From Loxodes magnus (lineage: Eukaryota; Ciliophora; Karyorelictea; Loxodida; Loxodidae): a DNA stretch of 64,000 bases. The stretch covers positions 1-64,000 of the forward strand of contig CAMPDV010002364.1 of the NCBI GenBank assembly GCA_946699065.1, given 5' to 3'. The translations under genes were made by a program, and so were the position numbers. The notes under the pieces are model-generated. The model did no database searches. It had not been told where the DNA came from and worked only from the letters and a program-made list of their open reading frames with translations. Shown piece by piece: positions 27,101-42,100 of this stretch (its first letter is position 1; the number at the start of each line of letters is the position of its first letter).

Positions 27101-30100
27101 TGGGACGTCAAGACAGGTACCTGTAAGACCATGAGTGATCACACTAGTTATGTATCATCTGTGGCTATATCCAGTGATTCAGAGTTCATCGTATCGGGAA
27201 GTTATGATTATACGGTGAGACTATGGGACGTCAAGACAGGTACCTGTAAGACCATGAGTGGTCACACTAATTATGTATTATCTGTGGCTATATCCAGTGA
27301 TTCAGAGTTCATCGTATCGGGAAGTTATGATTATACGGTGATACTATGGGACGTCAAGACAGGTACCCGTAAGACCATGAGTGGTCACACTAATTAGGTA
27401 TCATCTGTGGCTATATCCAGTGATTCAGAGTTCATCGTATCGGGAAGTTATGATTATACGGTGAGACTATGGGACGTCAAGACAGGTACCTGTAAGACCA
27501 TGAGTGGTCACACTAATTATGTATTATCTGTGGCTATATCCAGTGATTCAGAGTTCATCGTATCGGGAAGTTATGATTATACGGTGATACTATGGGACGT
27601 CAAGACAGGTACCTGTAAGACCATGAGTGGTCACACAGATTAGGTATCATCTGTGGCTATATCCAGTGATTCAGAGTTCATCGTATCGGGAAGTTATGAT
27701 TAGACGGTGAGACTATGGGACGTCAAGACAGGTACCTGTAAGACCATGAGTGGTCACACTAGTTATGTATCATCTGTGGCTATATCCAGTGATTCAGAGT
27801 TCATCGTATCGGGAAGTTATGATTATACGGTGAGACTATGGGACGTCAAGACAGGTACCTGTAAGACCATGAGTGATCACACTAGTTATGTATTATCTGT
27901 GGCTATATCCAGTGATTCAGAGTTCATCGTATCGGGTAGTGGAGATTATACGGTGAGACTATGGGACGTCAAGACAGGTACCTGTAAGACCATGAGTGGT
28001 CACACACATTATGTATTATCTGTGGCTATATCCAGTGATTCAGAGTTCATCGTATCGGGAAGTTATGATTATACGGTGAGACTATGGGACGTCAAGACAG
28101 GTACCTGTAAGACCATGAGTGGTCACACACATTATGTATTATCTGTGGCTATATCCAGTGATTCAGAGTTCATCATATCGGGAAGTTATGATTATACGGT
28201 GAGACTATGGGACGTCAAGACAGGTACCTGTAAGACCATGAGTGGTCACAAACATTATGTATTATCTGTGGCTATATCCAGTGATTCAGAGTTCATCGTA
28301 TCGGGAAGTTATGATTATACGGTGAGACTATGGGACGTCAAGACAGGTACCTGTAAGACCATGAGTGATCACACTAGTTATGTATCATCTGTGGCTATAT
28401 CCAGTGATTCAGAGTTCATCGTATCGGGAAGTTATGATTATACGGTGAGACTATGGGACGTCAAGACAGGTACCTGTAAGACCATGAGTGGTCACACTAG
28501 TTATGTATCATCTGTGGCTATATCCAGTGATTCAGAGTTCATCGTATCGGGAAGTTATGATTATACGGTGAGACTATGGGACGTCAAGACAGGTACCTGT
28601 AAGACCATGAGTGGTCACACTAGTTATGTATCATCTGTGGCTATATCCAGTGATTCAGAGTTCATCGTATCGGGAAGTTATGATTATACGGTGATACTAT
28701 GGGACGTCAAGACAGGTACCTGTAAGACCATGAGTGGTCACACTAGTTATGTATCATCTGTGGCTATATCCAGTGATTCAGAGTTCATCGTATCGGGAAG
28801 TTATGATTAGACGGTGAGACTATGGGACGTCAAGACAGGTACCTGTAAGACCATGAGTGGTCACACTAGTTATGTATCATCTGTGGCTATATCCAGTGAT
28901 TCAGAGTTCATCGTATCGGGAAGTTATGATTAGACGGTGAGACTATGGGACGTCAAGACAGGTACCTGTAAGACCATGAGTGATCACACTAGTTATGTAT
29001 CATCTGTGGCTATATCCAGTGATTCAGAGTTCATCGTATCGGGAAGTTATGATTATACTGTGAGACTATGGGACGTCAAGACAGGTACCTGTAAGACCAT
29101 GAGTGATCACACTAGTTATGTATCATCTGTGGCTATATCCAGTGATTCAGAGTTCATCGTATCGGGAAGTTATGATTATACTGTGAGACTATGGGACGTC
29201 AAGACAGGTACCTGTAAGACCATGAGTGGTCACAAACATTATGTATTATCTGTGGCTATATCCAGTGATTCAGAGTTCATCGTATCGGGAAGTTATGATT
29301 ATACGGTGAGACTATGGGACGTCAAGACAGGTACCTGTAAGACCATGAGTGATCACACTAGTTATGTATCATCTGTGGCTATATCCAGTGATTCAGAGTT
29401 CATCGTATCGGGAAGTTATGATTATACGGTGAGACTATGGGACGTCAAGACAGGTACCTGTAAGACCATGAGTGGTCACACTAGTTATGTATCATCTGTG
29501 GCTATATCCAGTGATTCAGAGTTCATCGTATCGGGAAGTTATGATTATACGGTGAGACTATGGGACGTCAAGACAGGTACCTGTAAGACCATGAGTGGTC
29601 ACACTAGTTATGTATCATCTGTGGCTATATCCAGTGATTCAGAGTTCATCGTATCGGGAAGTTATGATTATACGGTGATACTATGGGACGTCAAGACAGG
29701 TACCTGTAAGACCATGAGTGGTCACACTAGTTATGTATCATCTGTGGCTATATCCAGTGATTCAGAGTTCATCGTATCGGGAAGTTATGATTATACGGTG
29801 AGACTATGGGACGTCAAGACAGGTACCTGTAAGACCATGAGTGGTCACACTAGTTATGTATCATCTGTGGCTATATCCAGTGATTCAGAGTTCATCGTAT
29901 CGGGAAGTTATGATTAGACGGTGAGACTATGGGACGTCAAGACAGGTACCTGTAAGACCATGAGTGATCACACTAGTTATGTATCATCTGTGGCTATATC
30001 CAGTGATTCAGAGTTCATCGTATCGGGAAGTTATGATTATACTGTGAGACTATGGGACGTCAAGACAGGTACCTGTAAGACCATGAGTGATCACACTAGT

Positions 30101-33100
30101 TATGTATCATCTGTGGCTATATCCAGTGATTCAGAGTTCATCGTATCGGGAAGTTATGATTATACTGTGAGACTATGGGACGTCAAGACAGGTACCTGTA
30201 AGACCATGAGTGGTCACAAACATTATGTATTATCTGTGGCTATATCCAGTGATTCAGAGTTCATCGTATCGGGAAGTTATGATTATACGGTGAGACTATG
30301 GGACGTCAAGACAGGTACCTGTAAGACCATGAGTGATCACACTAGTTATGTATCATCTGTGGCTATATCCAGTGATTCAGAGTTCATCGTATCGGGAAGT
30401 TATGATTATACGGTGAGACTATGGGACGTCAAGACAGGTACCTGTAAGACCATGAGTGGTCACACTAGTTATGTATCATCTGTGGCTATATCCAGTGATT
30501 CAGAGTTCATCGTATCGGGAAGTTATGATTATACGGTGATACTATGGGACGTCAAGACAGGTACCTGTAAGACCATGAGTGGTCACACTAGTTATGTATC
30601 ATCTGTGGCTATATCCAGTGATTCAGAGTTCATCGTATCGGGAAGTTATGATTATACGGTGAGACTATGGGACGTCAAGACAGGTACCTGTAAGACCATG
30701 AGTGGTCACACTAGTTATGTATCATCTGTGGCTATATCCAGTGATTCAGAGTTCATCGTATCGGGAAGTTATGATTAGACGGTGAGACTATGGGACGTCA
30801 AGACAGGTACCTGTAAGACCATGAGTGATCACACTAGTTATGTATCATCTGTGGCTATATCCAGTGATTCAGAGTTCATCGTATCGGGAAGTTATGATTA
30901 TACTGTGAGACTATGGGACGTCAAGACAGGTACCTGTAAGACCATGAGTGATCACACTAGTTATGTATCATCTGTGGCTATATCCAGTGATTCAGAGTTC
31001 ATCGTATCGGGAAGTTATGATTATACTGTGAGACTATGGGACGTCAAGACAGGTACCTGTAAGACCATGAGTGGTCACAAACATTATGTATTATCTGTGG
31101 CTATATCCAGTGATTCAGAGTTCATCGTATCGGGAAGTTATGATTATACGGTGAGACTATGGGACGTCAAGACAGGTACCTGTAAGACCATGAGTGATCA
31201 CACTAGTTATGTATCATCTGTGGCTATATCCAGTGATTCAGAGTTCATCGTATCGGGAAGTTATGATTATACGGTGAGACTATGGGACGTCAAGACAGGT
31301 ACCTGTAAGACCATGAGTGGTCACACTAGTTATGTATCATCTGTGGCTATATCCAGTGATTCAGAGTTCATCGTATCGGGAAGTTATGATTATACGGTGA
31401 TACTATGGGACGTCAAGACAGGTACCTGTAAGACCATGAGTGGTCACACTAGTTATGTATCATCTGTGGCTATATCCAGTGATTCAGAGTTCATCGTATC
31501 GGGAAGTTATGATTATACGGTGAGACTATGGGACGTCAAGACAGGTACCTGTAAGACCATGAGTGATCACACTAGTTATGTATCATCTGTGGCTATATCC
31601 AGTGATTCAGAGTTCATCGTATCGGGTAGTGGAGATTATACGGTGAGACTATGGGACGTCAAGACAGGTACCTGTAAGACCATGAGTGGTCACACACATT
31701 ATGTATTATCTGTGGCTATATCCAGTGATTCAGAGTTCATCGTATCGGGAAGTTATGATTATACTGTGAGACTATGGGACGTCAAGACAGGTACCTGTAA
31801 GACCATGAGTGATCACACTAGTTATGTATCATCTGTGGCTATATCCAGTGATTCAGAGTTCATCGTATCGGGAAGTTATGATTATACTGTGAGACTATGG
31901 GACGTCAAGACAGGTACCTGTAAGACCATGAGTGATCACACTAGTTATGTATCATCTGTGGCTATATCCAGTGATTCAGAGTTCATCGTATCGGGAAGTT
32001 ATGATTATACGGTGAGACTATGGGACGTCAAGACAGGTACCTGTAAGACCATGAGTGATCACACACATTATGTATTATCTGTGGCTATATCCAGTGATTC
32101 AGAGTTCATCGTATCGGGAAGTGCAGATTAGACGGTGAGACTATGGGACGTCAAGACAGGTACCTGTAAGACCATGAGTGGTCACACTAGTTATGTATCA
32201 TCTGTGGCTATATCCAGTGATTCAGAGTTCATCGTATCGGGAAGTTATGATTATACGGTGAGACTATGGGACGTCAAGACAGGTACCTGTAAGACCATGA
32301 GTGGTCACACACATTATGTATTATCTGTGGCTATATCCAGTGATTCAGAGTTCATCGTATCGGGAAGTTATGATTATACGGTGAGACTATGGGACGTCAA
32401 GACAGGTACCTGTAAGACCATGAGTGGTCACACTAATTAGGTATTATCTGTGGCTATATCCAGTGATTCAGAGTTCATCGTATCGGGAAGTTATGATTAG
32501 ACGGTGAGACTATGGGACGTCAAGACAGGTACCTGTAAGACCATGAGTGGTCACACTAGTTATGTATCATCTGTGGCTATATCCAGTGATTCAGAGTTCA
32601 TCGTATCGGGAAGTTATGATTATACGGTGAGACTATGGGACGTCAAGACAGGTACCTGTAAGACCATGAGTGATCACACTAGTTATGTATTATCTGTGGC
32701 TATATCCAGTGATTCAGAGTTCATCGTATCGGGAAGTTAAGATTATACGGTGATACTATGGGACGTCAAGACAGGTACCTGTAAGACCATGAGTGGTCAC
32801 ACTAGTTATGTATCATCTGTGGCTATATCCAGTGATTCAGAGTTCATCGTATCGGGAAGTTATGATTAGACGGTGAGACTATGGGACGTCAAGACAGGTA
32901 CCTGTAAGACCATGAGTGATCACACTAGTTATGTATCATCTGTGGCTATATCCAGTGATTCAGAGTTCATCGTATCGGGAAGTTATGATTATACGGTGAG
33001 ACTATGGGACGTCAAGACAGGTACCTGTAAGACCATGAGTGATCACACTAGTTATGTATCATCTGTGGCTATATCCAGTGATTCAGAGTTCATCGTATCG

Positions 33101-36100
33101 GGAAGTTATGATTATACGGTGAGACTATGGGACGTCAAGACAGGTACCTGTAAGACCATGAGTGATCACACACATTATGTATTATCTGTGGCTATATCCA
33201 GTGATTCAGAGTTCATCGTATCGGGAAGTTATGATTATACGGTGATACTATGGGACGTCAAGACAGGTACCTGTAAGACCATGAGTGATCACACTAGTTA
33301 TGTATCATCTGTGGCTATATCCAGTGATTCAGAGTTCATCGTATCGGGAAGTTATGATTATACGGTGAGACTATGGGACGTCAAGACAGGTACCTGTAAG
33401 ACCATGAGTGGTCACACTAATTATGTATTATCTGTGGCTATATCCAGTGATTCAGAGTTCATCGTATCGGGAAGTTATGATTATACGGTGATACTATGGG
33501 ACGTCAAGACAGGTACCCGTAAGACCATGAGTGGTCACACTAATTAGGTATCATCTGTGGCTATATCCAGTGATTCAGAGTTCATCGTATCGGGAAGTTA
33601 TGATTAGACGGTGAGACTATGGGACGTCAAGACAGGTACCTGTAAGACCATGAGTGATCACACTAGTTATGTATCATCTGTGGCTATATCCAGTGATTCA
33701 GAGTTCATCGTATCGGGAAGTTATGATTATACGGTGAGACTATGGGACGTCAAGACAGGTACCTGTAAGACCATGAGTGGTCACACTAATTATGTATTAT
33801 CTGTGGCTATATCCAGTGATTCAGAGTTCATCGTATCGGGAAGTTATGATTATACGGTGATACTATGGGACGTCAAGACAGGTACCTGTAAGACCATGAG
33901 TGGTCACACTAGTTATGTATCATCTGTGGCTATATCCAGTGATTCAGAGTTCATCGTATCGGGAAGTTATGATTATACTGTGAGACTATGGGACGTCAAG
34001 ACAGGTACCTGTAAGACCATGAGTGGTCACACTAGTTATGTATCATCTGTGGCTATATCCAGTGATTCAGAGTTCATCGTATCGGGTAGTGGAGATTATA
34101 CGGTGAGACTATGGGACGTCAAGACAGGTACCTGTAAGACCATGAGTGGTCACACACATTATGTATTATCTGTGGCTATATCCAGTGATTCAGAGTTCAT
34201 CGTATCGGGAAGTTATGATTATACGGTGAGACTATGGGACGTCAAGACAGGTACCTGTAAGACCATGAGTGGTCACACTAATTATGTATTATCTGTGGCT
34301 ATATCCAGTGATTCAGAGTTCATCGTATCGGGAAGTTATGATTATACGGTGATACTATGGGACGTCAAGACAGGTACCTGTAAGACCATGAGTGGTCACA
34401 CACATTATGTATTATCTGTGGCTATATCCAGTGATTCAGAGTTCATCGTATCGGGAAGTTATGATTAGACGGTGAGACTATGGGACGTCAAGACAGGTAC
34501 CTGTAAGACCATGAGTGGTCACACTAATTAGGTATTATCTGTGGCTATATCCAGTGATTCAGAGTTCATCGTATCGGGAAGTTATGATTATACGGTGAGA
34601 CTATGGGACGTCAAGACAGGTACCTGTAAGACCATGAGTGGTCACACTAATTATGTATTATCTGTGGCTATATCCAGTGATTCAGAGTTCATCGTATCGG
34701 GAAGTTATGATTATACGGTGAGACTATGGGACGTCAAGACAGGTACCTGTAAGACCATGAGTGATCACACTAGTTATGTATCATCTGTGGCTATATCCAG
34801 TGATTCAGAGTTCATCGTATCGGGAAGTTATGATTATACGGTGAGACTATGGGACGTCAAGACAGGTACCTGTAAGACCATGAGTGATCACACTAGTTAT
34901 GTATCATCTGTGGCTATATCCAGTGATTCAGAGTTCATCGTATCGGGAAGTTATGATTATACGGTGAGACTATGGGACGTCAAGACAGGTACCTGTAAGA
35001 CCATGAGTGGTCACACACATTATGTATCATCTGTGGCTATATCCAGTGATTCAGAGTTCATCGTATCGGGAAGTTATGATTAGACGGTGAGACTATGGGA
35101 CGTCAAGACAGGTACCTGTAAGACCATGAGTGATCACACTAGTTATGTATCATCTGTGGCTATATCCAGTGATTCAGAGTTCATCGTATCGGGTAGTGGA
35201 GATTATACGGTGAGACTATGGGACGTCAAGACAGGTACCTGTAAGACCATGAGTGGTCACACTAGTTATGTATCATCTGTGGCTATATCCAGTGATTCAG
35301 AGTTCATCGTATCGGTAAGTGCAGATTAGACGGTGAGACTATGGGACGTCAAGACAGGTACCTGTAAGACCATGAGTGGTCACACTAGTTATGTATCATC
35401 TGTGGCTATATCCAGTGATTCAGAGTTCATCGTATCGGTAAGTGCAGATTAGACGGTGAGACTATGGGACGTCAAGACAGGTACCTGTAAGACCATGAGT
35501 GATCACACTAGTTATGTATTATCTGTGGCTATATCCAGTGATTCAGAGTTCATCGTATCGGGAAGTTATGATTATACGGTGAGACTATGGGACGTCAAGA
35601 CAGGTACCTGTAAGACCATGAGTGATCACACACATTATGTATTATCTGTGGCTATATCCAGTGATTCAGAGTTCATCGTATCGGGAAGTGCAGATTAGAC
35701 GGTGAGACTATGGGACGTCAAGACAGGTACCTGTAAGACCATGAGTGGTCACACTAGTTATGTATCATCTGTGGCTATATCCAGTGATTCAGAGTTCATC
35801 GTATCGGGAAGTTATGATTATACGGTGAGACTATGGGACGTCAAGACAGGTACCTGTAAGACCATGAGTGGTCACACTAATTAGGTATTATCTGTGGCCA
35901 TATCCAGTGATTCAGAGTTCATCGTATCGGGAAGTGCAGATTATACGGTGAGACTATGGGACGTCAAGACAGGTACCTGTAAGACCATGAGTGATCACAC
36001 TAGTTATGTATCATCTGTGGCTATATCCAGTGATTCAGAGTTCATCGTATCGGGAAGTTATGATTATACTGTGAGACTATGGGACGTCAAGACAGGTACC

Positions 36101-39100
36101 TGTAAGACCATGAGTGGTCACACTAATTAGGTATTATCTGTGGCTATATCCAGTGATTCAGAGTTCATCATATCGGGAAGTTATGATTAGACGGTGAGAC
36201 TATGGGACGTCAAGACAGGTACCTGTAAGACCATGAGTGATCACACTAGTTATGTATCATCTGTGGCTATATCCAGTGATTCAGAGTTCATCGTATCGGG
36301 AAGTTATGATTATACTGTGAGACTATGGGACGTCAAGACAGGTACCTGTAAGACCATGAGTGGTCACACTAATTAGGTATTATCTGTGGCTATATCCAGT
36401 GATTCAGAGTTCATCGTATCGGGAAGTGCAGATTATACGGTGAGACTATGGGACGTCAAGACAGGTACCTGTAAGACCATGAGTGATCACACTAGTTATG
36501 TATCATCTGTGGCTATATCCAGTGATTCAGAGTTCATCGTATCGGGAAGTTATGATTATACGGTGAGACTATGGGACGTCAAGACAGGTACCTGTAAGAC
36601 CATGAGTGGTCACACTAATTAGGTATTATCTGTGGCCATATCCAGTGATTCAGAGTTCATCGTATCGGGAAGTTATGATTAGACGGTGAGACTATGGGAC
36701 GTCAAGACAGGTACCTGTAAGACCATGAGTGATCACACTAGTTATGTATTATCTGTGGCTATATCCAGTGATTCAGAGTTCATCGTATCGGGAAGTTATG
36801 ATTATACTGTGAGACTATGGGACGTCAAGACAGGTACCTGTAAGACCATGAGTGGTCACACTAGTTATGTATCATCTGTGGCTATATCCAGTGATTCAGA
36901 GTTCATCGTATCGGGAAGTTATGATTATACGGTGAGACTATGGGACGTCAAGACAGGTACCTGTAAGACCATGAGTGGTCACACTAATTAGGTATCATCT
37001 GTGGCTATATCCAGTGATTCAGAGTTCATCGTATCGGGAAGTTATGATTATACTGTGAGACTATGGGACGTCAAGACAGGTACCTGTAAGACCATGAGTG
37101 GTCACACTAGTTATGTATCATCTGTGGCTATATCCAGTGATTCAGAGTTCATCGTATCGGGAAGTTATGATTATACGGTGAGACTATGGGACGTCAAGAC
37201 AGGTACCTGTAAGACCATGAGTGGTCACACTAGTTATGTATCATCTGTGGCTATATCCAGTGATTCAGAGTTCATCGTATCGGGAAGTTATGATTATACG
37301 GTGAGACTATGGGACGTCAAGACAGGTACCTGTAAGACCATGAGTGGTCACACTAATTAGGTATTATCTGTGGCTATATCCAGTGATTCAGAGTTCATCG
37401 TATCGGGAAGTTATGATTATACGGTGAGACTATGGGACGTCAAGAAAGGTAACTGTAAGACCATGAGTGGTCACACACATTATGTATTATCTGTGGCCAT
37501 ATCCAGTGATTCAGAGTTCATCGTATCGGGTAGTGGAGATTAGACGGTGAGACTATGGGACGTCAAGACAGGTACCTGTAAGACCATGAGTGGTCACACT
37601 AGTTATGTATCATCTGTGGCCATATCCAGTGATTCAGAGTTCATCGTATCGGGAAGTAATGATTATACGGTGAGACTATGGGACGTCAAGACAGGTACCT
37701 GTAAGACCATGAGTGGTCACACTAGTTATGTATCATCTGTGGCTATATCCAGTGATTCAGAGTTCATCATATCGGGAAGTTATGATTATACGGTGAGACT
37801 ATGGGACGTCAAGACAGGTACCTGTAAGACCATGAGTGGTCACACACATTATGTATTATCTGTGGCTATATCCAGTGATTCAGAGTTCATCATATCGGGA
37901 AGTTATGATTATACGGTGAGACTATGGGACGTCAAGACAGGTACCTGTAAGACCATGAGTGGTCACACTAATTAGGTATTATCTGTGGCCATATCCAGTG
38001 ATTCAGAGTTCATCGTATCGGGAAGTTATGATTATACGGTGAGACTATGGGACGTCAAGAAAGGTAACTGTAAGACCATGAGTGGTCACACACATTATGT
38101 ATTATCTGTGGCTATATCCAGTGATTCAGAGTTCATCGTATCGGGTAGTTATGATTAGACGGTGAGACTATGGGACGTCAAGACAGGTACCTGTAAGACC
38201 ATGAGTGGTCACACTAGTTATGTATCATCTGTGGCTATATCCAGTGATTCAGAGTTCATCGTATCGGGAAGTTATGATTATACTGTGAGACTATGGGACG
38301 TCAAGACAGGTACCTGTAAGACCATGAGTGATCACACTAATTATGTATTATCTGTGGCTATATCCAGTGATTCAGAGTTCATCGTATCGGGTAGTGGAGA
38401 TTATACGGTGAGACTATGGGACGTCAAGACAGGTACCTGTAAGACCATGAGTGGTCACACACATTATGTATTATCTGTGGCTATATCCAGTGATTCAGAG
38501 TTCATCGTATCGGGAAGTTATGATTATACGGTGAGACTATGGGACGTCAAGACAGGTACCTGTAAGACCATGAGTGGTCACACACATTATGTATTATCTG
38601 TGGCTATATCCAGTGATTCAGAGTTCATCATATCGGGAAGTTATGATTATACGGTGAGACTATGGGACGTCAAGACAGGTACCTGTAAGACCATGAGTGG
38701 TCACAAACATTATGTATTATCTGTGGCTATATCCAGTGATTCAGAGTTCATCGTATCGGGAAGTTATGATTATACGGTGAGACTATGGGACGTCAAGACA
38801 GGTACCTGTAAGACCATGAGTGATCACACTAGTTATGTATCATCTGTGGCTATATCCAGTGATTCAGAGTTCATCGTATCGGGAAGTTATGATTATACGG
38901 TGAGACTATGGGACGTCAAGACAGGTACCTGTAAGACCATGAGTGGTCACACTAGTTATGTATCATCTGTGGCTATATCCAGTGATTCAGAGTTCATCGT
39001 ATCGGGAAGTTATGATTATACGGTGAGACTATGGGACGTCAAGACAGGTACCTGTAAGACCATGAGTGGTCACACTAGTTATGTATCATCTGTGGCTATT

Positions 39101-42100
39101 CCCAGTGATTCAGAGTTCATCGTATCGGGAAGTTATGATTAGACTGTGAGACTATGGGACGTCAAGACAGGTACCTGTAAGACCATGAGTGGTCACACTA
39201 GTTATGTATCATCTGTGGCTATATCCAGTGATTCAGAGTTCATCGTATCGGGAAGTTATGATTATACGGTGAGACTATGGGACGTCAAGACAGGTACCTG
39301 TAAGACCATGAGTGGTCACACTAATTAGGTATTATCTGTGGCTATATCCAGTGATTCAGAGTTCATCGTATCGGGAAGTGCAGATTATACGGTGAGACTA
39401 TGGGACGTCAAGACAGGTACCTGTAAGACCATGAGTGATCACACTAGTTATGTATCATCTGTGGCTATATCCAGTGATTCAGAGTTCATCGTATCGGGAA
39501 GTTATGATTATACGGTGAGACTATGGGACGTCAAGACAGGTACCTGTAAGACCATGAGTGGTCACACTAATTAGGTATTATCTGTGGCCATATCCAGTGA
39601 TTCAGAGTTCATCGTATCGGGAAGTTATGATTAGACGGTGAGACTATGGGACGTCAAGACAGGTACCTGTAAGACCATGAGTGATCACACTAGTTATGTA
39701 TCATCTGTGGCTATATCCAGTGATTCAGAGTTCATCGTATCGGGTAGTGGAGATTAGACGGTGAGACTATGGGACGTCAAGACAGGTACCTGTAAGACCA
39801 TGAGTGGTCACACTAGTTATGTATCATCTGTGGCTATATCCAGTGATTCAGAGTTCATCGTATCGGGAAGTTATGATTATACGGTGAGACTATGGGACGT
39901 CAAGACAGGTACCTGTAAGACCATGAGTGGTCACACTAGTTATGTATCATCTGTGGCTATATCCAGTGATTCAGAGTTCATCATATCGGGAAGTTATGAT
40001 TATACGGTGAGACTATGGGACGTCAAGACAGGTACCTGTAAGACCATGAGTGGTCACACACATTATGTATTATCTGTGGCTATATCCAGTGATTCAGAGT
40101 TCATCGTATCGGGAAGTTATGATTATACGGTGAGACTATGGGACGTCAAGACAGGTACCTGTAAGACCATGAGTGATCACACTAGTTATGTATCATCTGT
40201 GGCTATATCCAGTGATTCAGAGTTCATCGTATCGGGAAGTTATGATTAGACGGTGAGACTATGGGACGTCAAGACAGGTACCTGTAAGACCATGAGTGGT
40301 CACACTAATTAGGTATTATCTGTGGCTATATCCAGTGATTCAGAGTTCATCGTATCGGGAAGTTATGATTATACGGTGAGACTATGGGACGTCAAGACAG
40401 GTACCTGTAAGACCATGAGTGGTCACATTAATTAGGTATTATCTGTGGCTATATCCAGTGATTCAGAGTTCATCGTATCGGGAAGTTATGATTATACTGT
40501 GAGACTATGGGACGTCAAGACAGGTACCTGTAAGACCATGAGTGGTCACACTAATTAGGTATTATCTGTGGCTATATCCAGTGATTCAGAGTTCATCATA
40601 TCGGGAAGTTATGATTATACGGTTAGACTATGGGACGTCAAGACAGGTACCTGTAAGACCATGAGTGGTCACACTAATTAGGTATCATCTGTGGCTATAT
40701 CCAGTGATTCAGAGTTCATCGTATCGGGTAGTGGAGATTATACGGTGAGACTATGGGACGTCAAGACAGGTACCTGTAAGACCATGAGTGGTCACACACA
40801 TTATGTATTATCTGTGGCTATATCCAGTGATTCAGAGTTCATCGTATCGGGAAGTTATGATTATACGGTGAGACTATGGGACGTCAAGACAGGTACCTGT
40901 AAGACCATGAGTGGTCACACTAGTTATGTATCATCTGTGGCTATATCCAGTGATTCAGAGTTCATCGTATCGGGAAGTTATGATTATACGGTGAGACTAT
41001 GGGACGTCAAGACAGGTACCTGTAAGACCATGAGTGGTCACACTAATTAGGTATTATCTGTGGCTATATCCAGTGATTCAGAGTTCATCGTATCGGGAAG
41101 TTATGATTATACGGTGATACTATGGGACGTCAAGACAGGTACCTGTAAGACCATGAGTGGTCACACAGATTAGGTATCATCTGTGGCTATATCCAGTGAT
41201 TCAGAGTTCATCGTATCGGGAAGTTATGATTAGACGGTGAGACTATGGGACGTCAAGACAGGTACCTGTAAGACCATGAGTGGTCACACTAGTTATGTAT
41301 CATCTGTGGCTATATCCAGTGATTCAGAGTTCATCGTATCGGGAAGTTATGATTATACGGTGAGACTATGGGACGTCAAGACAGGTACCTGTAAGACCAT
41401 GAGTGATCACACTAGTTATGTATTATCTGTGGCTATATCCAGTGATTCAGAGTTCATCGTATCGGGAAGTTATGATTATACGGTGATACTATGGGACGTC
41501 AAGACAGGTACCTGTAAGACCATGAGTGGTCACACTAGTTATGTATCATCTGTGGCTATATCCAGTGATTCAGAGTTCATCGTATCGGGAAGTTATGATT
41601 ATACGGTGAGACTATGGGACGTCAAGACAGGTACCTGTAAGACCATGAGTGATCACACTAGTTATGTATCATCTGTGGCTATATCCAGTGATTCAGAGTT
41701 CATCATATCGGGAAGTTATGATTATACGGTGAGACTATGGGACGTCAAGACAGGTACCTGTAAGACCATGAGTGGTCACACTAGTTATGTATTATCTGTG
41801 GCTATATCCAGTGATTCAGAGTTCATCGTATCGGGAAGTTATGATTAGACTGTGAGACTATGGGACGTCAAGACAGGTACCTGTAAGACCATGAGTGGTC
41901 ACACTAGTTATGTATTATCTGTGGCTATATCCAGTGATTCAGAGTTCATCGTATCGGGAAGTTATGATTATACTGTGAGACTATGGGACGTCAAGACAGG
42001 TACCTGTAAGACCATGAGTGGTCACACTAGTTATGTATCATCTGTGGCTATATCCAGTGATTCAGAGTTCATCGTATCGGGAAGTTATGATTATACGGTG

